From: Phytohabitans rumicis
Lineage (GTDB): Bacteria; Actinomycetota; Actinomycetes; Mycobacteriales; Micromonosporaceae
Reading direction: 5' to 3'
Assembly (NCBI RefSeq): GCF_011764445.1
Contig: NZ_BLPG01000001.1
Span: 6,341,001 to 6,405,000 of the forward strand
DNA length: 64,000 nucleotides
Shown here: one piece after another, positions 35,537-46,834 of the stretch
How positions within the stretch are numbered: the stretch's first letter is position 1
Layout of the letters: every line of letters starts with the position of its first letter
Translations under genes and position numbers: made by a program
The notes under the pieces: generated by a model
Databases searched by the model: none
What the model was told of the DNA's origin: nothing
Seen by the model: the letters and a program-made list of their open reading frames with translations, nothing else

Positions 35537-36048
35537 ATGGTGGCACCCTTCAAGTCGCCGCTGACCAGCGCCGAGAGCGTCTCCACGGTGAGCAGGTTAC
35601 GCTTGGGGACCAAGATCGCAACGGTCTTCGGTGACTCGTCGTCCTCTGGCAGCACCTCATGGTCGGCCAGGGATAGCCAATAGCCGGCGTGGCTCAACAG
35701 CATGCTCTCCGGACCGCAATGCGCGTAGTGTTCCGCGCTTTCGGGGACGATCACCAGGGCGAGGTGGCGCGGCACCTGGAAGCCCGGCCCGGCCAGCAGG
35801 TTGTAATGCCGCACGAGCAGGCGGTACCGCCAGCAGTCGTCCCGCTCGACGGGAGCTGAGCAGGTCTTCACCTGAAGCTCTATCTTCGGCGAGCGGAGGG
35901 CGCCTTTGGGCCCCGGGTGCGCGATCTGCCAGTCGATGCCGTCGTAGTCCGGCGCGGGCCGGGCCGAGCAGAGGCCGGCAGCGCTGGCGAGGGCGTAGAT
36001 GAACGCCTCACCGTGCAAGCCCTGATGCACCCTGTTCTCCAGCGGCAT
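35533..36048 (-). CDS. DUF4365-like protein with PD-(D/E)xK-type nuclease residues
   Basis: 171 residues from ATG 36048. LHGEAFIYALASAAGL, then YDGIDWQI (Asp39) and KIELQVKTCS (Gln59-x-Lys61), the arrangement seen in DUF4365 proteins, which belong to the PD-(D/E)xK nuclease superfamily. A helical ALVIVPESAEHYAHC and a C-terminal KTVAILVPKRNLLT follow. It may cleave DNA, for example in defence against phages, although housekeeping roles cannot be ruled out. TAGCGT lies 8 bases upstream of the ATG, so the transcript could be leaderless. Confidence 0.75.
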   Translation of the reverse strand: MPLENRVHQGLHGEAFIYALASAAGLCSARPAPDYDGIDWQIAHPGPKGALRSPKIELQVKTCSAPVERDDCWRYRLLVRHYNLLAGPGFQVPRHLALVIVPESAEHYAHCGPESMLLSHAGYWLSLADHEVLPEDDESPKTVAILVPKRNLLTVETLSALVSGDLKGATI

Positions 36049-36111
36049 GGAGCGGACGCTATCGCGGGCGTACGACTGGCGGTGGCCCGCCAACGCATTG
36101 GCGTCAGTGGA

Positions 36112-37037
36112 TCATTTGGTCCGGTCGAGGCGGATGGTGGAGACGCCGGCCACCGCGTCGATGTCGTATCTGCTGGTGGCTTGGGCCCAACCGTTCGGGG
36201 TGAAGACGACACCCGGGGCGACACCGGACTGGTTCAGCTTGTCCAGGACGACGGTGGAGGCGCCGCTGCCGATCCGTACCCGGGTGAGCACGCCGGCGGG
36301 GGCGTGGATGAGGAACTGGTTGACGCCGCCGGTCATCCGGATCGGCACCGTGCCGGTCGGGCGGGGAGGGTCAGCTCGGCGCGGGCCGCGCCGCCGATCA
36401 GGTCGAGGCCGGTGAGGCGCCCGCCGCCCATGTCCACGACGTGGGTGGCCGCGCCGCCGGTCAGCCGGAGCTTCCAGGTCACCCGCGAGCTGAGCTGGAT
36501 GTCGACGGCGCCGGGGCCGGACTCGCCGCTCTGTACGAGGTGCAGGTTGACCTGGTCGCCCTCGTGGACCGGGCGGGGCAGCACGTCGCTGCCCTCGGCG
36601 GTGCTGATCCGGTAGAGGTCGCCGCCCAGGTCGGCGCTGCGCAGGTTGACCGTCGTCGTACCGGTCACCAGGTCGAATTGTGCCTCGGTGCGCTTGCCGA
36701 TCGGCGCGGACACGGTCCGTCCGGTGCCCGCTACCGCCGCCGGGCCGGCCGGCCGGTCCTCGAAGACCAGCCGGTACGCCGTGCCGGCCGCGACCACGGC
36801 GGCGCCGACCACGACGGCTACCAGGCCGACGACGACCGCGAGGAGCTTGCGGTTGCGCCGGCGGGGTCCCGGCTGGACCGGCGGTGGGGGTGGTGGTGGC
36901 GGCTCGAGCGCCGGTGGCAGGGGCAGCGGCTCCATGGAGATGAACGGCTCGTTGTCCCGTCCCGGGTCGTCCTCGTCGAGCCAGGACAGGGTCCGGTCGC
37001 TTGGCTCGGCCTCGCTGGCGGCCGCCGATGTTGCCAT
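36112..37037 (-). CDS. Single-pass membrane protein with acidic/proline-rich N-terminus (apparent frameshift)
   Basis: MATSAAASEAEPSDRTLSWL starts a cytosolic acidic and poly-proline segment, then RRRNRKLLAVVVGLVAVVVG anchors a beta-rich outer domain. The frame shifts at the run 36363-36366: adding one C joins LTLPRPTGTVPIRMTG to the ending VNQFLIHAPAGVLTRV...DIDAVAGVSTIRLDR. About 308 residues restored. GGAGGA lies upstream of the start. Function is unknown; the outer domain has repeated short strands like a beta-helix. Confidence 0.75.
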
Positions 37038-37171
37038 AGGGCGTCCTCCTCCCTTGAGAGCTCATATGTATCTACGTACGGCGGCCCGGGTCGGTTTGAC
37101 GATCGAGGGATCGACAAATTCGCATCTTGACGAGTTCACGTACGTGTGAGTAACGTCGCATCAACCTACAG

Positions 37172-37180
37172 GAAAGTTTC
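37172..37180 (+). promoter_or_regulatory. GAAAGTTTC palindrome upstream of the chitinase gene
   Basis: A perfect 9-base GAAA-G-TTTC palindrome lies 23 bases before the chitinase ATG in an AT-rich patch (CAGGAAAGTTTCTTAACAAT). Similar GAAAnTTTC sites are known before polysaccharide-degrading enzyme genes in Streptomyces. Possible sugar-responsive operator. Confidence 0.35.
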
Positions 37181-37202
37181 TTAACAATTTGGGGAGACGT
37201 CG

Positions 37203-38825
<1,623 letters not shown>

Positions 38826-38849
38826 GAGACCTGACGCGAGTCCCACACA

Positions 38850-38883
38850 GGGGCGGGGAGCCGTGGCAACGGCTCCCCGCCCC
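38850..38883 (+). terminator. Perfect hairpin terminator of the chitinase gene
   Basis: GGGGCGGGGAGCCGT pairs perfectly with ACGGCTCCCCGCCCC around GGCA, 25 bases after the stop. From here to the EF-Tu ATG (39101) I see no gene; the stretch presumably holds the EF-Tu promoter. Confidence 0.9.
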
Positions 38884-39100
38884 GCGTCTGTACCACGGAA
38901 ATACCGTTGGACGCATCGGCGTTGACCGCTACCGTGATCGTCATGTTCGCCCAGGTCGGCTTCGCGCGACCCGCAGGCACCAGCCTGCCGGCCGCAGCCG
39001 CCGCGTGCGCGACGACGGTCCGGCTGGATAGCTGACCCCGCTCTCGGGGTTGCTCCAGCGTTCCGTATTTTCGTTCCTTTTCTCCTTGTGGGGTTTCACC

Positions 39101-40287
39101 ATGGCCAAAAGCCAGTTCGTGCGTACCAAGCCGCACCTCAACATCGGCACGATGGGGCACGTCGACCACGGCAAGACCACGTTGACGGCCGCCATCACGA
39201 AGGTCCTCGCCGCGCAGGACCCGTCGGTCAACCGGTTCGTGTCGTTCGACGGCATCGACCGGGCGCCCGAGGAGGTCGCGCGGGCATCACCATCAACATC
39301 GCGCACGTCGAGTACGAGACGGCGACGCGGCACTACGCCCACGTCGACATGCCGGGGCACGCCGACTACGTGAAGAACATGATCACGGGGGCGGCGCAGG
39401 TGGATGCCGCGATCCTGGTCGTCTCGGCGCAGGACGGCGCGATGCCGCAGACCCGCGAGCACGTGCTGCTCGCCCGGCGGGTCGGCGTGCCGTACCTGGT
39501 GGTGGCGATGAACAAGGCCGACGCGGCGGACGACGAGGACCTGCTCGACCTGGTCGAGCTGGAGGTGCGCGAACTGCTGTCCGGGTACGGGTTCCCCGGC
39601 GACGAGGTCCCGGTCGTACGGGTCTCCGCCCTGCGCGCGCTGGAGGGTGACCCGCGGTGGACGCAGTCCATCGTGGACCTTCTCGACGCGGTCGACCGGT
39701 ACGTGCCGGTGCCGCCCCGGGAGCTCGGCGAGCCGTTCCTGATGCCGATCGAGAACGTGCTCACCATCTCCGGCCGCGGCACGGTCGTGACCGGCGCGGT
39801 CGAGCGGGGCGCCCTGAAGGTCGGCGAGCCGGTCGAGGTCGTCGGCCTCGGCCCGACCCTGTCCACTGTGGCCACCGGGCTGGAGACGTTCGGCAAGTCG
39901 CTGGACCGGGCCGAGGCGGGCGACAACGCCGCGGTGCTGCTGCGCGGGGTCAAGCGCGACCAGGTACAGCGCGGCCAGGTGGTCGCGCTGCCCGGGTCGG
40001 TGACGCCGCACAGCAGGTTCCGGGCGCGGCTGTACGCGCTGACGACCGCGGAAGGCGGGCGGCACACGCCGTTCCTCGCCAACTACCGGCCGCAGTTCTA
40101 CTTCCGTACCACGGACGTGCCGGGCTCGGTGGACCTCGGCGACGTCACGATGGTCATGCCGGGGGACACCGTCGACCTCGACGTGACGCTCGGCAAGGCC
40201 GTGGCGATGGAGGTCGGCCTCGGCTTCGCAGTCCGCGAAGGCGGCCGCACAGTCGCGGCCGGCACCGTAACGGAACTGCTCACCTGA
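39101..40287 (+). CDS. tuf: Elongation factor Tu, divergent paralogue (apparent frameshift)
   Basis: Begins [23 protein letters not shown] motifs [13 protein letters not shown] and NKAD, then domains 2 and 3 ([23 protein letters not shown]...[13 protein letters not shown]). The frame breaks at the G-run 39282-39284; one added G restores [16 protein letters not shown]. About 395 residues. It differs from standard EF-Tu (DMPGH instead of [14 protein letters not shown], a [13 protein letters not shown] segment) and is not next to rpsL or fusA, so it resembles the extra tuf genes (tuf2/tuf3 type) of streptomycetes, some of which confer elfamycin tolerance. Role here inferred. Confidence 0.85.
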
Positions 40288-40304
40288 GCAGCGGTAGGGA
40301 GGTT

Positions 40305-40353
40305 AGGAAGGGCCCCCTGTTATGCATAAAGCGCTAACAAGGGGCCCTTCCTT
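40305..40353. terminator. Bidirectional hairpin between tuf and the TetR gene
   Basis: AGGAAGGGCC...TGTTA pairs with TAACAAGGGGCCCTTCCT around TGCATAAAGCGC. It lies between convergent genes and serves both. The arms and loop match the hairpin at 9565-9620. Confidence 0.88.
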
Positions 40354-40357
40354 GCAC

Positions 40358-40960
40358 CTACGCCAGGTCGGGCGGCTCCAGGCCGACCTCGCGGGCCGCC
40401 GACTGGTGGATCCAGTCGGTGAGCTGGCGGCGGGTGATCACCCGTTCGTGGACGGTGACCTGGGCGGCGAGCCCGTCGATCACCGCGAGGATCCGCCAGG
40501 CCGCGCCGCTGGCGTCCTCGCACTTGAAGACGCCGTCCGCGACACCCGCGGCGATCACCTCGGTGAGCGCTTCTTTCCAGCGCAGGTCGAGGCGGCGCGA
40601 GACCTTTTCCAGCTCGGGTGCGCGCATCGACTCGGACCAGCCGTCGATCCACATTGCCCACGACTTGGAGCGCCCCTGCGGCGCGTACAACTTAATGATC
40701 TTTTTGAGCTTTTCCAGCGGCGTCGATGACGAGTCGACGACGGCCGCGAGGCGGGCGAGATCCTGCTCGGCCGCGTACGCGAACGCCCGCGCGAGCAGCC
40801 GCTCCTTCGTGGCGAAATGGTAGAAGACGAGGGCCTGGCTGACGCCCGCGGCGGTAGCCACGTCGGCGGTGCGGGTGTTGGCGAGCCCTCGTTCCACGAT
40901 CACTTCGCAGGCGGTGCGCAGCAATGCGTCCAGGCGTACTTCCGCGGATCGTCTCGTCAC
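40358..40960 (-). CDS. TetR-family regulator (BetI-like C-terminus)
   Basis: About 200 residues from GTG 40960; TACTGT (40973-40968) 7 bases upstream fits a leaderless start. The HTH is RTADVATAAGVSQALVFYHFATKERLL; the C-terminal helices (WAMWIDGWSESMRAPELEK) resemble BetI-type domains. Divergent from the TRAP transporter operon with about 163 bases between them, which contains an 8-bp inverted repeat TTCGATTT/AAATCGAA (40989-41036). It may regulate itself and the transporter. Confidence 0.88.
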   Translation of the reverse strand: MTRRSAEVRLDALLRTACEVIVERGLANTRTADVATAAGVSQALVFYHFATKERLLARAFAYAAEQDLARLAAVVDSSSTPLEKLKKIIKLYAPQGRSKSWAMWIDGWSESMRAPELEKVSRRLDLRWKEALTEVIAAGVADGVFKCEDASGAAWRILAVIDGLAAQVTVHERVITRRQLTDWIHQSAAREVGLEPPDLA

Positions 40961-41123
40961 AGCGCACACAGTAACTCATGAATGCCTCTTCGATTTTCGG
41001 CGTGATTCGCGCGCAATTTTCACGCACGAAATCGAATACCGGGGTAATCGTCGAAGATCACGAGAGGGAAACGATGGGGTTCGCCAATCGGTCGATGTCG
41101 CTGTCCTGTTGTATCGTCTCGTC

Positions 41124-43156
41124 ATGTCGGACAGCCAGGTCAGCATCGCCCGATCGGCCGACGCCAAGCCCGACATGCCGGATTCGGTCGCCCAGGACGG
41201 GGCGGCGCCGTCCACCGTCCACTTTGACGACGAGGAGCGGCCGGCCCGCGAGTTGACCGGGCGGATCGGCGGCGCGGTCGCGATCGCCGCGTTCGCGGTG
41301 GCGCTGCTCGTGCTGTGGCAGGTCTTCCGCCCGCTGGCCCAGGGCAGCCAGTTCTATCTGATCATTTTTCTCGCCGGCGTATTGCCGCTCGTCTTTCTGG
41401 CGTACCGATCGGGAATGCCCTGGATCGACCGGCGCGACGGGCCGGCGGTGGCCGACTGGATCCTCGCCGGCCTGGCCCTGGCCGTCTGCCTGTACCCGGT
41501 GCTGCCGCTGGCCGGCGGCTACAACGGCTTCCTCGACCGGCAGGGGCTGCTCGACCCGCTCGACGTGGCGATGGGCGCGCTGCTGCTGGTGCTGGTCCTG
41601 GAGGCGTGCCGGCGCACGACGGGTTGGGTGCTGCCGGCGGTGTGCCTGCTCTTCCTGGCGTACGGCTACTACGGCGGGCTGCTCCCGCAGACCTGGTCGA
41701 TCGCCCACGCCGGCCTCGACTTCAGCCAGATCGTCGACGCGCTCTACAACTCCGGCAGCGGCTTCTACGGCACGCCGCTCGACGTGGCCGCGACGTACAT
41801 CGTGCTCTTCACGATCTACGGCGCGGTGCTCGACCTGTCCGGCGCCGGGCGGTTCTTCGTGGACCTGTCGGTGGCCGCGTTTCGCCGCTCGCGCAGCGCG
41901 GCCGGGCGCACCGCCGTCGCCTCCGGCTTCCTGCTCGGCACGGTCTCCGGATCCGGCACGGCCACCGCCGTCAGCGTCGGGGCGGTCACCTGGCCGATCC
42001 TGCGCCGCGCCGGCTACCCGGCCGAGCAGGCGGGCGGGATGCTCGCCGCGGCCGGGGTCGGCGCGATCCTGTCGCCGCCCACGCTGGGCGCCGCGGCGTT
42101 CATCGTCGCCGAGTACCTCGAGGTGTCGTACCTGACCGTCCTCGGCTGGGCGATGATCCCCACGGTCCTGTACTACCTGGGCATCCTGCTCGCCGTCGAG
42201 ATCGACGCGCGCCGGTTCGGGATGCGCCAGATCGAGGTCGGCGCCCGGTCGCCGTGGCGGTTGCTGGCCCGCTTCGGCTACCACTTCTCCTCGCTGGTGG
42301 CCATCGTCGTGCTGCTCGCCGCCGGGGTCAGTGCCACCAAGACCGTCGTCTACGCCACAATCCTCGCGTTTGGACTGTCCTTCCTGGACCGTCGTGGCCG
42401 GCTGACGCCGAAGCGGTTGTTCGAGGCGCTCTCCGCCGGCGTACGCGGGGTCCTGCCGGTCGCCGCCGTCTGCGCCGCGGCCGGCGTCATCACGGCGACC
42501 ACCACCAAGACCGGCCTCGGCGCGCAGCTGGCCTCGCAGCTCGTACGCGGTGCCGAGGCCCTCGCCGACAACCGTACGGCCGTGCTCGCGCTCACCGTCG
42601 TCTTCGCGGCCGTCGCGCTCTCCCTGCTGGGCCTGGCGGTGCCGGTGACCGCGTCGTTCATCATCGGCTGGGTCATCATCGGGCCGGCGCTGCTCGCCCT
42701 CGACGTGCCCGCCCCGGCCGCCGCGATGTTCGTCTTCTACTACTCGGTGCTCTCCGAGGTGACGCCGCCGACCGCGCTCGCCGCCGTCGGCGCGTCCGCC
42801 ATCACCGGCGGGCGCACGCTGCCGACCATGTGGCAGGCCCTCAAGTACGCCCTGCCGGCTTTTCTCGCCCCGCTCGCGTTCGTCCTCACTGGACCGGGGA
42901 GTACCTGCTCGGGCGCGGGCCCGCCCTCGGTGTCCTGTGGGCCACCGCCGCCGCCTGCCTCGGCGTCGCCGGCCTCGCCGCCGCGACCGGCGGCTGGGTG
43001 CTCGGCGTCGGCCCGGCCGGCCCGCCCGCCCGCGTCCTCGCCGGCGCCGGTGGGCTCCTGCTGCTCTACCTGCACCCGGTCACCATCGCCGCCGGAGTGG
43101 TCCTGCTCCTCGCGACCGTCGGGACCACGCTCGCCGTCCAAAGGAGACAGTCATGA
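41124..43156 (+). CDS. TRAP transporter fused 4TM-12TM permease (TAXI type; apparent frameshift)
   Basis: About 677 residues from ATG 41124. After a hydrophilic start come about 17 membrane helices; TRAP-large signature segments include GGYNGFLDR, TLDVAATYIVLF-like, SGFLLGTVSGSGTATAVSVG, GAILSPPTLGAAAF and FYYSVLSEVTPPTALAA. The frame shifts at the G-run 42896-42899; adding one G gives TGPGEYLLGRGPAL and the last helices. It forms a secondary transporter for organic acids, driven by an ion gradient, with the TAXI protein encoded next (4-base overlap ATGA). Confidence 0.88.
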
Positions 43157-44157
43157 GGCGCACGTCCATCCTCGTCGTAGCCAGCGTTCTCGTGCTCGTC
43201 GCCGGGTGCGGCGGCCGGCAGGACACGGCCAGCACCGACACGGGTGGCGCGGTGACCTGCGAGGTCGCCACCGACACCCGGATCGGCATCGCCACCGGCA
43301 ACGCGACCGGGGTCTACTTCGCCCTCGGCAACGCGTACGCGGAGCAGATCGGCGCGGCCACGAGCGGCAAGGTCAAGGCGACCGCGGCCGAGACGGGCGC
43401 CTCGGTGCAGAACATCCAGCAACTCGTCGCCGGCACCTACACGGTGGCGTTCTCGCTCGCCGACACCGCGGCCGACGCCGTACGCGGCACCGGCAGTTTC
43501 GACGGGAAACAGCAGCCGGTGCGGGCGCTGTCCCGCATCTACACCAACTACACGCAGGTCATCGTGCGCACCGGGGCCGGCATCAACACGGTCGCCGATA
43601 TGAAGGGCAAGCGTGTCTCGACCGGCTCGCCCAAGTCCGGCACCGAGGTCATCGCCAACCGCCTGCTGCAGGCCGCCGGCCTCGATCCTGCCAAGGACGT
43701 CTCCGCCCAGCGCCTCGACCTGCCCAAGACCGTCGACGGCATGAAGGACGGCACGATCGACGCGATGTTCTGGTCCGGCGGGCTGCCGACGCCCGGCGTC
43801 ACCGACCTCTTCACCACCGCGAAGGGCAAGGTCGCGTTCATCGACATCACGCCGTTGCTGCCGGAGCTGCAAAAGATCAATCCGGTGTACGAGGAGGGCG
43901 CCGTCCCCGCGGCGACCTACGGCACCTCGGCCGACGTCAAGACCATCGTGGTGCCCAACCTGCTGCTGGTGAAGGACGACCTTGACGCCAACCTCGCCTG
44001 CGTCCTGACCAAGGCGCTCTTCGACCGTAAGACGCAGCTGGAGCAGGCGAACGCCGCCGCCAAGGCGATCAGCCTGGATATCGCCCGAAAGACGGAACCT
44101 GTGCAGCTGCACCGAGGCGCGACCGCCGCCCTCGACACGCTGAACGCTCCAAAGTGA
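43153..44157 (+). CDS. TAXI-family TRAP solute-binding lipoprotein (first of two)
   Basis: 334 residues. Lipoprotein signal MRRTSILVVASVLVLVAGCG with Cys as acylation site. TAXI hallmarks: IGIATGNATGVYFALGNAYAEQI, TAAETGASVQNIQQL, KRVSTGSPKSGTEVIANRLL, DGTIDAMFWSGGLPTPG. It captures an unknown ligand outside the membrane and delivers it to the fused permease, whose gene overlaps by 4 bases. A second TAXI protein with the same motifs lies at 46831. Confidence 0.93.
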   Translation: MRRTSILVVASVLVLVAGCGGRQDTASTDTGGAVTCEVATDTRIGIATGNATGVYFALGNAYAEQIGAATSGKVKATAAETGASVQNIQQLVAGTYTVAFSLADTAADAVRGTGSFDGKQQPVRALSRIYTNYTQVIVRTGAGINTVADMKGKRVSTGSPKSGTEVIANRLLQAAGLDPAKDVSAQRLDLPKTVDGMKDGTIDAMFWSGGLPTPGVTDLFTTAKGKVAFIDITPLLPELQKINPVYEEGAVPAATYGTSADVKTIVVPNLLLVKDDLDANLACVLTKALFDRKTQLEQANAAAKAISLDIARKTEPVQLHRGATAALDTLNAPK

Positions 44158-44235
44158 ACGGAGCGGCACGATCGGTTCGCGCGAGGTGACTGTGCAGGGA
44201 TGCCGTAGCGGGCCGAATGGGCCGATCGTGAGCGG

Positions 44236-46461
44236 GTGGTGTCTTCCGGCGAGGTCGCCCCGCACCAGCATCGCCTCCGTCCACTGCGCTCGATCGGCGT
44301 ACGCATCCTGCTGCCGGTGCTCGTGGCGACAGTCGGCCTGGTCACGCTGGGCGTGATCCAGACGCGTGCCGCGCTCACCGAGTCGACGCGGGCCGGTGAC
44401 GCGCGCGTCCTCGCCCGTACGGCCAACGCCGGCGTGGCCCTCGCGCACCAGGCCGAGCTGGAGTACGCCGAGACCAACGCGCTCCGGCTGCGCGGCGGTC
44501 AGGCCGGCAGCCAGCTCCTGACCGCCCAGCGGGTACGCACGGACGCCGCCCGGGTCCGGTTCGCCGACGCCGCCGACCAGGCCCGCGAGGCCGCGCCCAG
44601 CTTGGCGCCGATGCTCGACGCGGCCGACGCCGTGCTGGAGATCCTGCCCCGGGTACGCGCCATCGCGGTCAGCTCGCCGGACGGCTCGCCCGAGGTGTTC
44701 GACGCGTACAACGCGGTGACCCACGCCATGATCGGTATCGCCGACGCGGTGCCCAGCCAGCTCACCGAGCCGGCGCTGGTGGAGCGGGCCCGCGCGGTCG
44801 TCCTGGTCACCGAGCTGGAGCACCTGGCGTCCGAGCAGCTCGACCTGCTGCGGCGGGTGTTCACCCGGCAGGCGCTGCAGCCCGGCGAGCTGGTCCAGTT
44901 GGCCGGCTGGGCCGGCGCCGAAGAGCAGCAACTGGAGGTGATCGAGCGGCTGCCCGGCCCGGCCGCCCGGCGCTTCGAGGAGCTGGTGTCCGGCACCGAC
45001 GTCGCCCGCGCTCACCAGCTGCGCGACGCGGTCCTCACGTCCGGCGGGGCGCCCGCGTCGCTGCGCGTCGACCCCGACGTCTGGTACGTCGCCCAGAGCG
45101 GGCTGCTGCGCCGGCTCCGCCTCATGCAGTCCGAGCTGTCGGTCGGCATGGAGCGCGAGGCGTACGACATCCAGGTCGCCGCGCACACCCGCACCCTGGT
45201 CGTCGGCGTACTGACCGGGCTACTCGTCGGCCTGGCCCTGGCCGGGGCGATCATCCAGGCCGTACGCACCAGCCGCCGCCTGCGCCGGATGCGCGCCGCC
45301 GCCCTGACCGTCGCCCACCGGGAGTTGCCCGAGGCCGTCGCCCAGGTGTCCGGCGCCCGCGACGAGTCCGCCGTACGCGGCATGCTGTCCGAGTCCGGGT
45401 CCAGAGTGGACGGGATGCTGCCGGCCAGTACCGACGAGATCGGCGAGCTGGCCACGGCGTTCTCCACCGTGCACCGGCAGGCGCTGCGGCTGGCGGCCGA
45501 CCAGGCACTGCTGCGCATGGAGATGGCGGCCACGTTCACCGCGCTGTCCCGGCGCGGGCAGACGCTGGTGCAGCGGCAGCTCCACATGCTGGAGGAGTTC
45601 GCCCGCGCGGAGGCCGACCTAGGTGCCCAGGCGCGGCTGCTCGCCCTGGACCACCTGGCCGCCCGGATGCGCCGCAACGAGGAGAACCTGCTGGTCCTGG
45701 CCGGCGGCGACCCGGGGCGCCGGTTCGTCGAGGCGGTCTCCGTACGCGACGTGATCCGCCTCGCGGCCGCCGAGATCGAGGAGCCGGCGCGCATCGAGGC
45801 CGTGGCCACGCCCCTGGTGGCGGTCGCCGCGCACGTAGTCGGCGACGTGGTGCACCTGCTCGCCGAGCTGCTGGAGAACGCGACCAGCTTCTCGCCGCCC
45901 ACCACCCTGGTCCGGGTCGCCGCCCGGCAGGCCGTCGACCACGTGACGCTCACCATCTTCGACGAGGGCATCGGCCTGACCGCCGACAACCTCGCCGAGG
46001 CCAACGACCGGATCGCCCACCCGTCCGCGCTGACGAGCGCGCTGGTCGGCACGATGGGCCTGCTGGTCGTGGGCCGGCTGGCCGAGCGCCACGGCGTACA
46101 GGTCCGCCTCACCAGCGTCGCCGGCGGCGGCACCGCCGCCACCGTGACCCTCCCCGAACGCATGCTCGCCCCCTTGCCCCCACCGCCACGTACGGCACGG
46201 TCGATCAGTCGATCCTGGAGTGCGGCGTTGCCACGGCGGACGCCTACCCCGGCGTTGCCCAGCGGGCCTGTCGCGGGGCGTCCCATCCACGGGACGCCCG
46301 ATCCCGATGAAGTTCGGGCGCGGTTGTCGAGTCTGGCCAGTGGCATTGCGGCCGGGCGCCGTTCGGGACCACCAACCACACCCACACCTGAGGCACACAA
46401 CCCGGAGGACCTTCATGAAAAACGCTACGGACTCCCCTCCGGGCCTCGTCGACTACGGTGA
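44236..46461 (+). CDS. Conservon-type (CvnA-like) sensor kinase with nitrate-sensor-like outer domain
   Basis: 741 residues: first membrane helix (about 21-40), a helical outer domain (40-325) with NIT-like makeup, second helix (about 326-346), HAMP-like RRLRRMRA, helices with FTALSRRGQTLVQRQLHML, and a GHKL ATPase domain (LLAELLENATSFSPP at about 540, FDEGIGL, VGTMGLLVVGRLAERHGVQV). No clear HisKA phosphoacceptor is seen, as in CvnA proteins. C-terminal VRARLSSLASGIAAGRR is typical of these kinases. Its end overlaps the roadblock gene by 47 bases; a frame error there is possible. It lies between two TAXI genes, which is unusual. Confidence 0.85.
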   Translation: MVSSGEVAPHQHRLRPLRSIGVRILLPVLVATVGLVTLGVIQTRAALTESTRAGDARVLARTANAGVALAHQAELEYAETNALRLRGGQAGSQLLTAQRVRTDAARVRFADAADQAREAAPSLAPMLDAADAVLEILPRVRAIAVSSPDGSPEVFDAYNAVTHAMIGIADAVPSQLTEPALVERARAVVLVTELEHLASEQLDLLRRVFTRQALQPGELVQLAGWAGAEEQQLEVIERLPGPAARRFEELVSGTDVARAHQLRDAVLTSGGAPASLRVDPDVWYVAQSGLLRRLRLMQSELSVGMEREAYDIQVAAHTRTLVVGVLTGLLVGLALAGAIIQAVRTSRRLRRMRAAALTVAHRELPEAVAQVSGARDESAVRGMLSESGSRVDGMLPASTDEIGELATAFSTVHRQALRLAADQALLRMEMAATFTALSRRGQTLVQRQLHMLEEFARAEADLGAQARLLALDHLAARMRRNEENLLVLAGGDPGRRFVEAVSVRDVIRLAAAEIEEPARIEAVATPLVAVAAHVVGDVVHLLAELLENATSFSPPTTLVRVAARQAVDHVTLTIFDEGIGLTADNLAEANDRIAHPSALTSALVGTMGLLVVGRLAERHGVQVRLTSVAGGGTAATVTLPERMLAPLPPPPRTARSISRSWSAALPRRTPTPALPSGPVAGRPIHGTPDPDEVRARLSSLASGIAAGRRSGPPTTPTPEAHNPEDLHEKRYGLPSGPRRLR

Positions 46462-46834
46462 CCTGGGCTGGTTGCTGACCTCGTTCGCCCGCAAGGTGCC
46501 GGCGATCGTCTACGCGGTCGCGGTGTCGGTGGACGGGCTCGCGCTGGCTTCCTCCGATCAGATCGAGCCGGACCAGGCCGACCAACTCGCCGCGATCACG
46601 AGCGGGCTGGCCAGCCTCGCGACCGGCGCGGCGAAGTGCATGCAGACCGGGCAGATCCGCCAGTCCGTGCTGGACATGGACGGCGGCGTACTCCTGATCA
46701 TGTCGGTCGCCGACCGGGCGTACCTGGCCGTGTTCGCCGAGCCGGGCGCGGACCTCGGCCAGGTCGGCTACGAGACCGCGGTGCTGGCCCGGCGCGTCGC
46801 GGCGGCGCTGGAGCCCGCAACCCGGCCATCGTGA
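46415..46834 (+). CDS. Roadblock/LC7-domain protein (CvnB-like)
   Basis: 139 residues. DLGWLLTSFARKVPAIVYAVAVSVDGLALASS starts the roadblock fold (given in pieces: LGWLL, VPAIVYAVAVSVDG, LALASSD), followed by AITSGLASLATGAAKCM, GVLLIMSVADRAYLAVF. In conservons CvnB binds the GTPase CvnD. Here no DUF742 or GTPase gene follows; a TAXI lipoprotein gene starts at the overlapping GTGA. ATG 46415 has GGAGGA upstream. Confidence 0.9.
   Translation: MKNATDSPPGLVDYGDLGWLLTSFARKVPAIVYAVAVSVDGLALASSDQIEPDQADQLAAITSGLASLATGAAKCMQTGQIRQSVLDMDGGVLLIMSVADRAYLAVFAEPGADLGQVGYETAVLARRVAAALEPATRPS

Noticed and set aside
40869-43985. A 1038-codon frame joining TetR upstream DNA, TRAP permease and TAXI region
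   Set aside because: Only the middle part is real; the start is upstream non-coding DNA and the end after 42899 is out of frame with both the permease tail and the TAXI gene.
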